A DNA stretch of 64,000 nucleotides from Gordionus sp. m RMFG-2023. Its lineage: Eukaryota > Nematomorpha > Gordioida > Chordodea > Parachordodidae. Below the pieces are notes generated by a model. That model was not told where the DNA came from. It made no database searches and saw only the letters and a program-made list of their open reading frames with translations. The DNA lies in the NCBI RefSeq assembly GCF_954871325.1, contig NC_088775.1, positions 90,278,805-90,342,804 of the forward strand, in the 5' to 3' direction. The stretch's first letter is position 1. Each line of letters begins with the position of its first letter. Positions 10,601 to 25,600 of the stretch are shown here, piece by piece. The translations under genes were made by a program, and so were the position numbers.

Positions 10601-13600
10601 GGGGTCGTTTTTTGGACATCGACCCGAGTTCAAGCCGAAAAACGACCTCGGCTAAAAATACGGGTCGTTTTTATCGACTCAGACTTGAAGTTTGGGTCAA
10701 CTCTGTTCGAGCCGACTCGACTAAGCCGATTAACAACACTAATAGCCCCCTAGCCTCACGATACTTTTTTTTCTCATCTTAAATAACTAACATTTTTTAT
10801 TAAAACATAAAATATTTGATAGGCTAGGCTATATTGATTTATATTTATGACTAAAATGAATAATTTTTCAATGTGAGGATTAAAATGTCCTATATCCTAA
10901 ACCTGTGCCTCGGGCCAACTTAAAAATTTTGCGTATTTATTAAACTATTCCTTATAAGATTAATCGTAAAAAGAAAAAAAAGCCGATGTGATTTTATGAT
11001 CATTTCCGGTTTTCTATTTTCGGTTTTTGACATTTAGATTTTATTTTTAAAAAACAATCTTTAACATTATATAACTTTAAAGGTATTACCATTTTGGCTA
11101 TGTAGAAAAAAAATATTTAAATGACGCCTCTTAGCTTAATTATATCCAAAATTAAGGGAAGAGCGTTGAGCGTTAGAGGGCCCGTATCTCAACAGCTGTT
11201 TAGAAATTAAGAGAAGTGGGGCTAAAGTTTTATTTTTTTTTGTTCTTAGATATAATATGAATTCGCCATTATATACGCGTCTTATTGGAATATGGAATCC
11301 ATTGTGATTAGCAACCTCTCGGAAAATCAATCACTCGAAAGGGGAATTTTGAGATTTATTTTTTAAAAAAAAACATTTTTATTTAAACCGGAAATGTATT
11401 CCAAAAAGTATAGACAGAGCACCCACACTGCGAGTAAAATTTCGGATAATTTAATACCAAAAAATCCCCCCCCCCCCAATTTAAATTGAATAATAAAAAC
11501 TGAGAGATTTAATAATCCCGATTGATTTCCATAATCCCAAAATAAGACATATATAAATACAGTGATGAAAGCGTAGTTGGTTTTTTTACTACTCAAGACT
11601 TTGTCTCTTGTTTTGAGTAAAAATGCACAGGGTACTGAGTCTTCGTTAGATTTAAAGAAGAAAAGAAAAGTTGTTCTCATTTCATCTGGCAACCGTTGCT
11701 GGAGCTAGTATTATTAAACGGCTCTGAGCCATTTTTAAAAATGGCTGACTCAATACTGCACCCAGAATAATATTACCTTAGCCTCGAGATTTGGATAAAT
11801 TTATGTCTAGAACCTTTGTTCCTTCTATGGGCAAAATCTTGAGGGTTGTTATAATATTTTTCTGGTTGAAATATTGAGTTAGCCGTTAAAAAATCGGCTC
11901 AAAACCAGCCGTTTAACAACACTAGCTTAATCTGAAGTTAGGATAAAAAAGCGTTAGATTACTTTTTCTTCTACTTAACTCTTTTTTTTTGTTATGGTTG
12001 CTAGCAGGTGTAGAATATTTACTAGGGATGTACCGATATTTTTTATCGGATCGTATCGGGCCGATATTTCACCTATTATAAAATATCGGTTATCGGCCAA
12101 TATTAAAAAAGTTACCGATCCGATCCGATATAAAATGGCGCGTCCTTAACAAAAATAAAATGTTATAAATTTTTTAAAAAACTTATATCGAAAATCATTT
12201 ATTTTTATAAATAAAATTGAAATCCATATTTTTTTAATAATAATAATAATAATTAATTAATAAACATTCTGCCATATTGTTATTTTTTTGCCCATTCTGT
12301 TTATAAAAGTGTGCAATAATCTCTTTAGAATCTTTTTTAGTGAAGCTGGTGATATTGACAGTTACCATCGCCGCAGGCTGATTTCTGATAAATTGGAAAT
12401 TTTGATAATTCTAAAAAGAAATCTTCGATATATTAATGTTAAATATTATTTTAAATATTTATTTAAATTTCATAATATATTTGTTTATTACTTATTATGT
12501 ATATAGATTAATGTTGTTACTTATTATATAAAAGTGATTTATAATAAAAATATTTTATAAACTTTTAGGCAATAGAATTGAATATAAACTATAACTGATC
12601 ATTATAATATATTTAAATGACATAAGTTATGGTATAATTAAATTATAGATGTTATACTAATAAAAAGTATATTACAAGTTAAAACCATTGGTATCTTTAC
12701 AGAATACAAAATTATATATGATATCGGATCGGTTATCGGCCGATATCAATTTAGTATCTGGAATATCGGATCGGCCTCCAAAAAGTGGTAGGTACACCCC
12801 TAATATTTACCCTAAAAATATCAGCCAATTTCAGCCATAGACATTTTAAGTATTTTTTTTTAAAATTTATATGAAATATCCATATGAAAAATTAATATAA
12901 ATTAGAAGTAGTTCAGTTCTAAAGTTCAAGGCAAAGTTGTTTGATATTTACAGTTTTGGATACTCTACACATGCTAGAATACATTTCTGGTTAAATCGGA
13001 TTTTTAAATTTTTTTTAAATGGCCCCTCGATAAAAGATTTAAAATTGAGAGATTCCGAATCCCCATCAGTGTTGTTAAATTATCTAACTTTGACCATCTC
13101 GATTGTGACTTAGTATAAAGCTTTTTAGCCTAAAAAATCCAATCAAGCCTCTAAGTCGAGTCTCGACTTGAAGATTGATTGGATTTTTTTTGGTTAAAAA
13201 CATGGCTAAGCTGTTTTGTAGTTGACTAAGGAAGGGAGTTTAACGATACTAATCCCCATACTACACACACGCATATATATATCAGCATTATTATATAAAT
13301 TAAATGTTTATTTTTACTGTTCTGCGGCTATATACGTTATTATAGCATAATTATTTTTTTCTTTGTTATATAATAAGCAAACGAAAAGTTATAATACGTT
13401 ATTATTATTCGCTTCGTTTTAACTTATAATTTAATTTAACCAAAAAATAAAAACAACTATTTCTTAATTCTGAGCTAAAATCCTTCACAAAAATTACAAA
13501 TTTTTTTTTTTAAAAAATTTGAAATATATTTCAATTTTATGAACTTTCAAAAAGAAAATAAAATACGTTAAAATATTTTGTTTTATTAAAGTTAAATTCT

Positions 13601-16600
13601 AATGTTGTATAAAAATCAGAGATTTGCAGAGGTACAAAGTTTTTTTCGGCCCTGTCCGGGTATAGTTGAAAAATTAAAATATGACCCGGCACGCGTATCC
13701 GGGCCGGGCCTGCAGGTCTACGCTAAAAATAATATTAATAATAACAAAAAATGGCAATGGAAGCAACGCTCCCCCCCCCCTCTTGGCTTCTGATGGATGC
13801 TTCGACACTGATATATATATATTATAAATATTATTTGTACCTCGGAAATGTATTTCGATAAATTGTGTTCCATTATTTCCGCTATTTTGCTGACAGTTTC
13901 ATCGACATGCATTGAATAATCCTAAAAAAAATAGAGATATGGCCAGTGTTCGTTAAAGGCGGCGATTAACCTTTGGCGCGATCGCGATTTAACAGCTGAT
14001 TGATTTTTTTAAATCTGTTTTATGAGATCAATTATTCTTTATTAAAATCATTATTCCTTAGATTATTATTTAAATTTGAATTATTAACAAATAAAAATTG
14101 ATCTCATAAACAGATTTTAAAAATCAATCAGCTGTTAAATCGCGATCGCAATCGCGCCACTATGAATTCAAGGTAACCCAATAATTTAGGCCAAAAAAAA
14201 ATATTACGCAAGGCCTTGAGATTTTGCTCGTAGATGGCTGAAAAGCTTGGACATCTGTTAACCAAAAATTTCTAGAGCATGCGCAATATTAATTTGGCTA
14301 AAATTTAAAATCGACTAGATAGAGGAGCCGTTAAACAAAGCTAGATTTGACGTCACTTACCCTTTGCCCCTTTTATATATTCCAATCAGCTAAAAAAAAC
14401 ATGGTTTCTTAAAATGCACGTGACTTTAATTCCGAATGTTCATATTATTGGCGCCCGAAACCCGGCCCGGGGGTTTGTCGAAAAGTCACCTGATGAATCA
14501 GTGAACATTCAATTTAAAAAAAACATAAAACTTGGGGTAAAAAATTAACCTTTTTTAAACATCCAGGTAGGTCTGGAAAATGAAAAAATTTTTTAATATG
14601 GGAGGATGACGATTCATTCATTAAATCGCATTTTGACGCATCATTGAATACAAATCAGCTGGCGACACGCCATTTTGTTTTTACATATATGGAACTTAGG
14701 TATATGTTTATACGGGAAAACAAAATCGTCTGCCACTATCTAATTTGCATTGATATGAATGAATGAAATTTCCAGTCTACGTATTATCAAATATCACCTC
14801 TAAAGATTTTATATTATCGTAAAAATTATTTACTTTATATATGACGTCAAAATTTTTCGACAAATTTTTATGATTCGAAAAAAGCGTGTCTCGTGACCAA
14901 CGATCAGCCATATTGTACACGAATCGAATTACGAATCTTAAATTTGCGAGTGAAAGTGCTAATAAAAAAAATGGAGGGATTCATTATCTAATAAATAAAA
15001 CCTATATTTTTTCTTCTTTTCTTTCTTTCTTTTCTTCATTCTTTCTTTCCTATCTTATTTTAAAAGATGGAATATGAATATATGAAGGACTACGGTTTAA
15101 AATAATACTAAAAATAATGATGTTTATAGTTATCGAGAACTAACGCCGCGTTTATATTAAGCGCGATTCGCTCGAGCGATGCCAAATTTAATCGCTAGCG
15201 AAATATCAGCTGATCCATCGCGGCGATGATACATTTTGAAATGTACCTAAGCAGCTGTCGCGATTTCGTAATTTCGCTCTCAGTATCTACAAATCATACC
15301 TATTACTGGCTTGGTTCGGTAAATTACGCAGCGGAAAAATTTGCGTCGCTTAAGAATTACGTTTATTATAAATGCAGCCTAGAGCCTCATTTACAGTAAA
15401 CGTGCTATGTCCAAACGTTGAGGTAAATTAACGCTATCGAAATCGCAGCTGATTCTTTGTAGCATTAATTATTGAAAAGATTACGTTCGCAACATATGTT
15501 TTCCAAATTTTATCGTAGCGTTATCATTATAAAGCTCTTATTTTTATAAATTATACTTATTTATTGACTAGATTTTGTGTTAAATAACGCAACGCTTGAA
15601 ACATAACGCGTTTACTATGAACGCAGCGCAAGGTTATGTAAATTTCGGATCTCCAAAGAAAAAATATATTTATAACAAAAGGTTATAAAAAGCTATGAAA
15701 ATTTATATAAAAACAAATTAAAAAACATTGTTTTTTTTTAAAAAAATAAAATTTATTTTAGGTGTATAAGTGTTAGTCCATTGAGCCGATTTTTAAAAAC
15801 GGTTAACTCAATATTTTATCCAGAAAAATATTACTCAAGACTGAAGATTTTGCTCGTAGACAGGAACAAAGGTCTAGATATATAATTACCGAATTCTCAA
15901 GAAGACTTAGGCAATATTTTTTTCTGGGTAAAATATTGGGTTTAACAACAGTACTTTTAACCCATCACTACAATGACGGTAATTATTCCCATTAGAGTCT
16001 ATATATAAAGTTACGTCTGTCGCAAGATCACAAGATCTAATTTCTATTCGTACTATTTATTATTATAATGTTATTGTTAAATACCTAGATGTTTTATAGT
16101 TATCGATTTCAAACCAGCTGATTTGATGGCCCCAGCGCCGAGTAGCAATTGATAGTTCTTAGAATTGTGTAACTTTATAGCAAAAAATATATATTAAAAA
16201 ATAAAGAAATCGATAAAATGGAACATTCGAATCGTAAATCGCTAAATGCCCGCTAACGCTATTTGTTGATACTGGGTCCCGGTTCAACTTATTTTTTTGA
16301 GACTTTAGGCTAAAATATCTTTATGAACTCAGGGAACCCTATTTTTGGTTCGGTTTAATGTTTTTGATATTTTTTGGGCTTATATTTTGTTTTTTTTCGT
16401 GTTTTTTTTTGAGTTGTTTAGTTAATAAGCTTAACCAGGTGGGGGCAGAGCCTAATTACTGGTAACTTTTATCTTAAAATTTAACAAATGTCGAAACCAA
16501 TGGAAAAAATAGAAAAAGAAATGAAAGTTGCAACATCATTCCACTTCGAATATTTACTTAATAAGGCTATTGTTCCTAAACCGGGTTTAAAAAAATTTAC

Positions 16601-19600
16601 AAAAATTTTAAAAAAAAGTTTGAGAAGTTTTTTTAAATTTTAAAATTTAAGTTTAGGACAATCTTTTTTTATTTTTATATTAAAAATAGCCTATTTCTTC
16701 TTTCTTTTCTTTTCTTTTCGTTTAAAGTTTCAAAAGTTTACGAATTAATCATAATTTTTTATATTTAGGACAGAACCTAAAATTCAAAAATCCTATTTAA
16801 ATAGCGCGCTTTTAATAATCGATAAAATATAAATATTCCTTCCGCAAGTTGTCGCGATTATGATTACGATTATTGGGTATCCAACATGATGAATCTTTTT
16901 TAAACAACCTAGAACTTATGATTTTGCGCGATACTATAAGCACCGTATCCGTTGTCGGGAAATTTAAAATTGTTTGGTTGGGCATTTCGAAAACTACGGA
17001 ACAAATAGAGACCGGTTTAAGGACAACTCATTAAACCCGGGGTAAAATAGATGTGGGACAGGTTCGGACCCTTATTTTAAAATCGGTTTCGAATAAGTTC
17101 CAATTATCAAAATTCCCATTAAATGAAATTTAAATTTCTTGAACCTTGGTTCGGGTTCACATCCCTGGTTGGTAGGATTGGTTTGACAGGAAATTTAGGG
17201 GATGGAATTGGATTTAATCTTATTGGATTTATATTGACAAATGTCGAAACCAATTTTATTTTTAAAAAACTCTTTTTATTCAAAAAAAATCCTATTTAAA
17301 TAAGCATACAATGAATAGCGTTTTCAGTGATAGATTAAATATAATAATTCCTTCCGCGAGTTGTCGCTATAATTAATAACGATTATTGAGAATCCAAAAT
17401 AAATAAAAAAATCAAGGCAAATGATAATCAATTTTTGTAAAATTTTTTTAAAAACCTTTAATAGATGAAATATGGCGGAGGCGATAAATCTGGAAGCGAA
17501 CGGAAAACGCTCAGCCAAACAGTTATACAAGAGCACGTACTTTAATAGGGCGAACGTTGAGCTAAAAAAAAATTTTTGTACAAAAAAGTTTTTTTTTTTT
17601 TAAATTTGAGGAGACATAATGTCGATCCCCAAAAATTTATTAATGGGCGAGTAGGAGGGGGGGGTGATGGGGCAGAAAATGCACTTTAGCAGTGCGAACA
17701 AAATGAGCGTTACAAACGCCGCGTTGCGCTCGCCAATAATGCCATTTCAAATGGCCTCGTGCAAAATTGGCAAAAATTACCGTTTGGCGTTAGCAACCAT
17801 TTTGAAAAAAAAAACGCAAAACAGGTTTGCTTTTTCGTTACTTAATTTTATTTTTCGCGTTTATAAAAATGTAATTTAAATAACTTTACTTATAATCCTA
17901 AAAAAAAGGAATATTTAGAAAATTAAAGAAATAAGAAAGCAGACGATAAAATGTAATTTTTAAAGACACTAAATCCTGAAGAAGGAATATTTCGAAAATC
18001 AAAGAAATAAGAACGCAGACGATAAATATAATTTTCAAAGACAATAAATCCTGAAAAAGGAATATTTCGAAAATTAAAGAAATAAGAACGCAGACGATAA
18101 AATGTAATTTGACAATAAATCCTGAAAAAGGAATATTTCGAAAATCAAAGAAATAAGAACGCAGACGATAAAATGTAATTTTCAAAGACACTAAATCCTG
18201 AAGAAGGAATATTTCGAAAATCAAAGAAATAAGAACGCAGACGATAAATATAATTTTCAAAGACAATAAATCCTGAAAAAGGAATATTTCGAAAATCAAA
18301 GAAATAAGAACGCAGACGATAAAATGTAATTTTCAAAGACACTAAATCCTGAAAAAGGAATATTTCGAAAATTAAAGAAATAAGAAGGCAGACGATAAAT
18401 ATAATTTTCAAAGACAATAAATCCTGAAAAAGGAATATTTCGAAAATTAAAGAAATAAGAAGGCAGACGATAAATATAATTTTCAAAGACAACCTCAATT
18501 TAAACAAGGGACGGGTTACGTTTTTTTTTTTAAATTTAAAAAATTACGGTAAGAAGTAAATGTCCAATTTGTGGGAACTATGAATAAATCACTTCTTTTA
18601 TTTTTTTGAGTTTATATATATATCCTTATTTTATAAAAAATAACAAATGGAATCTCTAAAATGGCGGCAAAACCGCTAACGCGTGCCTAGGCCCAGCTAG
18701 AAAATAATTTAGGCGCGCCTAAAATACACATACTTTAGCGGAAATGTGTTATTTTTCAAACCGGAAATGTTATTCCAAAATAACCTACCCTTATGAATTT
18801 TCAGACAAATTTTTTTGCTATTGAACTTTAGATGTTTAAATCTAAAACAATGGCGCTTAAAAAATTATTTAAAGTTTAAAAAAATTACACATTGGCGCTA
18901 AATAAAATATATATTAAAATTTTTACCAGCATAAGATATAAGATTCGTTTTTTATGAGCAAATTGTTGATAAGTTTATCACGACCTAAAAAAAAAAATTA
19001 AATAAGATTGATAGATTTATTTTTGACTTTAAACTGTCATAACTAAGAGTGACATCTCGAATTTCTAGGGAAAAAAAACGAGGGGAGGGTGAACAAATAC
19101 AGAGTCTAGGATCACTGTGGGGTAGTGGTTGTTAAAGGGCTCGATTAGGGCCAATTTTAAATTAACATAATCAAGATTTCATTAATAGATTTCCAGACCT
19201 ATCTGTCATCTATTAGCAGAATCTTTTAGAGATGCTCGCGTAATATTTTTTTTAGGCTAAAATATTGGGCTAGCCATTTTTAAAGAATCGATCCGTTTTA
19301 ACAACACTATCCCTGGAAAATAAATTATAAGAAGGGATGAGAGAGGGGTAAACCCTACCCCCCCCCTTCCGCCTTCTTTACACGATAATTTCCATAGATT
19401 AAAATAAATGCTTTATTTTCGGATTTAAGCCTCGCGATGCACAGCGTCTCCGCCTCATTTCCCCGCTTACCATAAAATGAAACGAGGCCAGGTCTTTCAA
19501 ATTAAATAAAATTATATTAAAAAAAAAGAGTCGTGTCCTAAATATCGAAAATCTAATCGGTAAACATTAGAAAACTTCAGCGAAAATAAAAAATAATTGT

Positions 19601-22600
19601 AAGATAAAAATTTAAAAAACTTCTGAAAGTTTTTTTTTATTTTTGCGAATTTTTAAACTGGATTTAGGACATATTCTAAAAAAATATATATAAATATATT
19701 ATATATACTTTTAGTTTGAACGAAGTCTGTTATTAGTAAGTCGGAAGCTGTTAATAAAATATATATATATATAAATAAATAGGATAATTAAATAAGCAAG
19801 ACTACTAACTCGCGTCTATGTCTAAAAAAATGCCAATAATGTCAATCAAATTTTTTTCTTTCTCTAGACATGTGTACAAACATATCTACCGGATCTAGTA
19901 TAAATATGTGGGAAGATAAAACATTTTCGTAGTAAAAATTTGGTGCTTTAACCCCCTGTTTCACGAAAATTGATATTACGACAGGGGCTGGCAGGTCCAT
20001 AGCTCTTAAAAGGCGAGGTATTTAAATAAATATACCAATTTCTACTAATATTTCATTTCTCAATAAATTACGCCAAAGAACTTTAAAAAAAATGATTAAA
20101 ATATAAAAACCTCGAGATATTTAAAATTAAAGGGATCTGTCCAAACCTTTTATGCCATCTACAAATGACATATAATAATACCTAAACTGACGACGCGTAC
20201 ATAATAATGCATTTGAAAGCGCCGTTGAATGCAAATCAGCTGGAGCCGCCATTCTTGGTAACCCATATAGTAAATTATTCTCATGTTAAAAACTACTATA
20301 TATTTTCTAATATTTTTTTAAAATTAAAAAACAAACAAATATATATTATCCTAATTTTATGAATAGGAATAAATTGGCTTCTCGTTTAAAATTTCTTAAT
20401 AATGATACGGGTAACCAAAATGGCGTCGCCAGCTGTTTTTCATTGATGTACACTTTTAATGAATGCATTGTCGGTCTAAGGTATTATTATATGTCATTGG
20501 TCATCTATCAACAAACTTCAGGCATGCGCAGTTAATAAGGTATTATACACTAAATAAAAACGTAAAATTTTGGGGATATTAAAGAAGAGCCCATATCTTC
20601 GGGGGCGGAGTAATTTTTAGTTAGCGTGTACCTAATGGTGTTAAACGGTTCGATTTGAAGCCATTTTTAAAAATGACTAACAAAAAAAATATTACGCAAG
20701 CCTACGAAGTTTGTTAAATAAGATGGACGGGCATTATTGTGATGGACATCTATTAGCGAAATCTTTATTTCTGGCTAATAGGCCCAAATGAGCCGTTTAA
20801 AAAACGCTATTGTATTACCCTATCGTCATATACAAATTCAAGTTGAATCTCCATTTTGTTTCGTTATGGAACGCTACATTTATATATAAATTGTTTTATA
20901 ATATACCGCTGTGCGTGATAAAATTTTCGAAAATGGAACCGAATCTCTTGGGGAAATCGAACGGCTTCCATTTCTCCGCCGATAATATTGATCTATATCA
21001 ATCAAAAAAAAAAAAATTCGATCAAAAATTGAAAATACATCTATAAATTTTTACGATCAATTTACAACAAAAAAATATTTGGATCGGTTCTGATTATTAA
21101 TTTTTTTTAAAAAAAAATCTATATCGATTATCGGATTTTTTAAAAATCAATCGATTATTCCGGCCCCTTCCCAAACAACCCCGGTTTGTATTGTATCACA
21201 TTAATTACTGTAAATCGCGTTTGGCTCTTTGCGCGTAAAAATTTAGCGTTTGGGATACTAGTTTACGTAAAACGTTCAGAAAAATCTGGCCCTGTTCGTC
21301 CGATAAAGCGCTCTTCCGATATACTATGTCCTTTCCGTTGTTGAGGTACCCATTGAGAACCTTGCCGCCAACCCCTTTGCTATCATTGTCCTCTTCGCGA
21401 ATGGCGTTATCGTAATTACTACCGTGACTTATGTCGCCGTTGAAGCAAGACGTGTCATTTATCGATAAAGAGGAAGCGGTTAGGGCGACGCCGCTTTCGT
21501 TTTCGATAACGTCATCCTCCGCTTCCTCGGGCCCATCGAAGGGATTTTTGTCGTCGGGATATAAGGAAGGATTAGAGGGAGGAATATCGGCGATAAATAC
21601 GCGATCCTTCACGTCAATGTTCTCGCATTCGGGAAGCGGTATGCGATTAGGTATTCCACGCTTCCCGCGAACACCCAAGTTTTCTTCACTATGGTGTCCC
21701 TCACTTTCGGGACTCAACAAAGCGGGATTTTGTGAGACGAGTCGGGATAAATTGAAATCCGTGGTCCCGAAAAATTCGCGAGAAATTGTGTATAGGGTGT
21801 GAAAGGATTGAAATGCGTTCAGGAGCGCGTTCTCTTCTCCCAGCGCGCCGCGATTATGATTAGATAAATTTTCCTCGGGGCGTTTGATTTGATCCGCTTC
21901 GTCTTGGTCGTTAAATAGGTTGGTAATAAATACCGGATTCTGTAAAAAAAAGGTTTTAAATTTGGTTTAAAAATTGGCATAAATAAGTCATATTTAAAAA
22001 AAAAACGCAATTTATTATTAACTTTTCACGTTTGTTAATAAAATAAAATCTAATCAATGGTCTTAATTTTTGTAATTACCTGTTCTTTTCTTCTCCGTTT
22101 AATGGCGATTTCCAGGGTTTACCCGGGTTGGCCAGTTTTCCGCTCTTCTAAACAACCGGATGCCCATCCTGACATCAATCTCTTTAGGTGGTTTTTAAAC
22201 ACCGTCGAGGAGACGGTGACATTTTAGACCCTCCATTAGACGTTACCACTTACCGCCACGATTTTAATAAAGTTACAATTCTTTACATTCTTACTTGGCA
22301 ACCAGTGCCATAATAAATACAATTTATAAACCTATTTTTTTTTGTTAGAATGTGTCCCTAAAATATCGAATTCACAAAACTTTCGAAAAATTTTTTAAAC
22401 GAATAAATAGTTAGGCTATTTTAAATATAAAAAATTTTTTAAAAAACTTTTTAAAGTTTTAAAATTTTTCGAAAATGATTTAGGACATATCCCGAAGAAA
22501 TAATATTTGTTTTTTTTTATATATTTAAAAAAAAAAATACCATTCGTGTATAAAACAAAATCAGCAGCATCGCTTATGATGATTCGATATTAAACATTTT

Positions 22601-25600
22601 TTTTTCTTTCTCTTTCAGATCCGACTTACCGTGTTAATGACTCCAACTAAACAAAAAATAGGGGAGAAGACCGAAGACCGACAATAAAATAAACTGACAG
22701 GACCAAAAACCCGATAACAAAAGTGGACAGATTGGTCTTTCATAATATCCATTAAGAGCCGGGATAAAAACTATCGAAATGTTTCATTTTACTTAACCTT
22801 TTTTTTTAAAATTTGATTTCCTCTTATTTTATTATTTTCTGTTTTTTTTTCTTCCTTCTTCCTTCTATAGATGCATTTGTAATATTTTTTTCTTACTTTT
22901 TTTTGGAATTCTTCTCCAGTAGTGTTGTTAAACGGTTTGTTTTGTGCCAATTTTTTAAAAACGGCTAACTCAATACTACATCCAGAAAAATATTACGTGA
23001 GACCTGAAGATTTTGCTCATAGAAGGAACAAAGGTTCTAGACATATATTACAGAAATCTCGAGGCTTAGGAAATATTTTTCTGGCTAAAAAAGCCGTTTA
23101 ACAATACTATTCTCCAGATGCATCACTATTAAGTAACCACTTTTGTGGAGCTAATGTTTTGGTCAATGTCTTCTTCTTCTTCGTTTTTTGGCGATTTCTA
23201 CCCAGGTAGGCCAGTTTTGCCTCTGATTTTTCTTTCCCATTTTTGACGGTCCTGAGCATCGATATTTGTAAGATTCACGCTTCTCGTATCCGCCGCTATG
23301 AAATTTGCCAAAGTCATCTTGGACCTTTCTCTAGGTCTTGATCCTCCTAATTCCATCAAGGCGCATCTCTTTACCCAGTCATTTTGGCACAATGTATTGT
23401 AAATTTTATAGGTTTATTTAATGGTAGAGCAAACGACAGGTTTAAAATCAAGATGATAATAAGGATACTTGGTCATTAAAAAAAAATTAACCAATCTCGA
23501 TTCTGTATTTGACTGAAGGAATAATCACAAATAAGATACATTTTTTATTATGTTCCATTTTAAATCTAAATTTTATTAATAAAAAATTATTAAGCGATCG
23601 CCAAAAATATTTAATATTAAATTATGATTAATTATAAATATCACATTTAAATTTATATTCTACAAAATATAATCGCGGACAAGAATATTTATATAAAGGA
23701 AAATTGCTCAAAATTCTCAGAGATTATAAATTTATAAAAATATTTCGCATTTTGAAAATATTTATAACGGTCTTGACCGAATGCAAAGAACGGTTAAAAT
23801 CGATCAGGTCCTACCCGTTTTCGGTCTGGACCGTTGACCTCTATCTAATTATCAATCTATCTATCTGTCTATCAATCTTTCTATCAATCTCTATTTATTT
23901 CTATCTAACATCATATTAAATGTTAATTTATATCGTACGAAAGAGAGGCTCCATTTCTCCAATAATTTAACGCTCTCGTCCTCCAAATATTTGTCGATAT
24001 CCCTCAAAACGTTATTCAGTTTGTTGGAGGCTCTGTTAAAATCTTTTTGGCTACGGTTGGAGAGGGAATCGTTACGTAACGTTTTTGTTTTCCACCATTA
24101 GCGGGGCAACCGAAAGAGAGAGAGAGAGAAAGAATTAAAATTACGATTATTAACTAAATTACGATTTCGTGATGAATTAGAATATACGGAGATGATTTAC
24201 CCTTTAAGGGGATCAAACCCAAATTATAATTATTTTTATTTCAATGGTTCAAGTTATTTCGGCACGAAGCTTGATTACTGGAATTATTTCTAATGAGCGT
24301 TGCTAAACTGCCCCATTTGGTCAATTTTAAATTTTAAGACGTAAGCCAAAATAATATTATGCACTAGATGTCGTTAAAGGATGACAAAACCTTTTTGCCA
24401 TCTACGAATAAAATCTCCAGGGCTTGCGCAATATTTTTTTTGGCTAAAATATCGGGGCTAATCGAGCCGCTTAACGGCACTAAATTGTATCCACCAATGT
24501 TTTTCATTTTTAAAAGAAAAACGAATTTCCGTGGCCGTAGATCAAAGATCAAAATGGCGGGAGATTTAAATCTTGCCGATATACCTTTTCTATCCTAAGG
24601 GAAAACTCCGATATATCAAGCGACTGCCCATTGTTTTTAAGAGAACATTTCTATAATGAAAGGACTTTATATGTCCAAAAAAAAAATTTTTCTTTCTTTC
24701 TTTCTAATCTCATATTACACAAAAAAAAATGTATCATCATCTACATTACGAATATTTATGAAATATCAGGTTATGCCAATCGGTAAACGATTCGTTTATT
24801 TTGTCGCGAATCGTATTCCAGAAGACGTGTTGCGAGTTGGACGCGTTCGAGGAGGAGGCGAAGAGGAGAATCGATATCAAAAACGCGAATAGCTAAAAAA
24901 AATAATTTTATATAAATTTTTTACTTTCTTTAGGCTTGTGTGTCCTAAATGTTTTGAAAATAAAAACCTCAAAATTTATAAATTTTGGCAAATTAATAAA
25001 ATTATGAAACATGAGATATATCTTCCATTATTATGTTTTACGTAATAAAACGAAAAAAATAAAGAAATAAAACGAAAACAAACAAAAAAAAACGAGAATA
25101 AAATACAAAAATTACTAGTTTTTTTCATAAAAATTATCCAAAATTAATAAATTTTTTGTAAAATGACGAAAAATGATTTAGACCACTATTTTATTTTTAC
25201 ACTAAAAATAGCTTATGTTATTTTTTTTCCTTCAAAATTAATAAAATTATTTATTCTATATTTTTTTTATATTTAGGACACAGCCTTAAAATAAAATTCT
25301 TAAATTTTTACGATTCTACAAAAGATTTTTTTTTGCTCAACATTTTGGGCAAATAAAAAAAAATCTTTTTTCTTTCAAACTCTAATAATTAATCGATATG
25401 CCGAGGATTTAGAAAATTCCCTTCAATGAGAGACCACTACATCATTTCTAAACAGGGTCCAGAACCGTGATGTATAACGGGTTACGGTTCGGTTAAACTC
25501 CGGCTATGGATTCAGTCGTTATAACGGTTCGCTCCGGTTTTAAATATATTTGATCCGGGTTTTCGTTCCGTCTTGTTCGGATACTCTAAAACCCGATTAA

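Noticed and set aside
17895-18493. CRISPR-like array
   Set aside because: The whole 75-bp unit repeats with no unique spacers, and the genome is eukaryotic.
17898-18507. Two minus-strand frames of 120-133 codons with repeated peptide
   Set aside because: They follow the 75-bp tandem array; 75 is a multiple of 3, so one open unit stays open.
20810-21046. Plus-strand 78-codon frame
   Set aside because: Opposite strand of the VPS54 exon at 20907-20992.
21431-21802. Plus-strand 123-codon Ser-rich frame
   Set aside because: Antisense of the large VPS54 exon.
24368-24598. Plus-strand 76-codon frame
   Set aside because: Lies mostly in a decayed family-A element.
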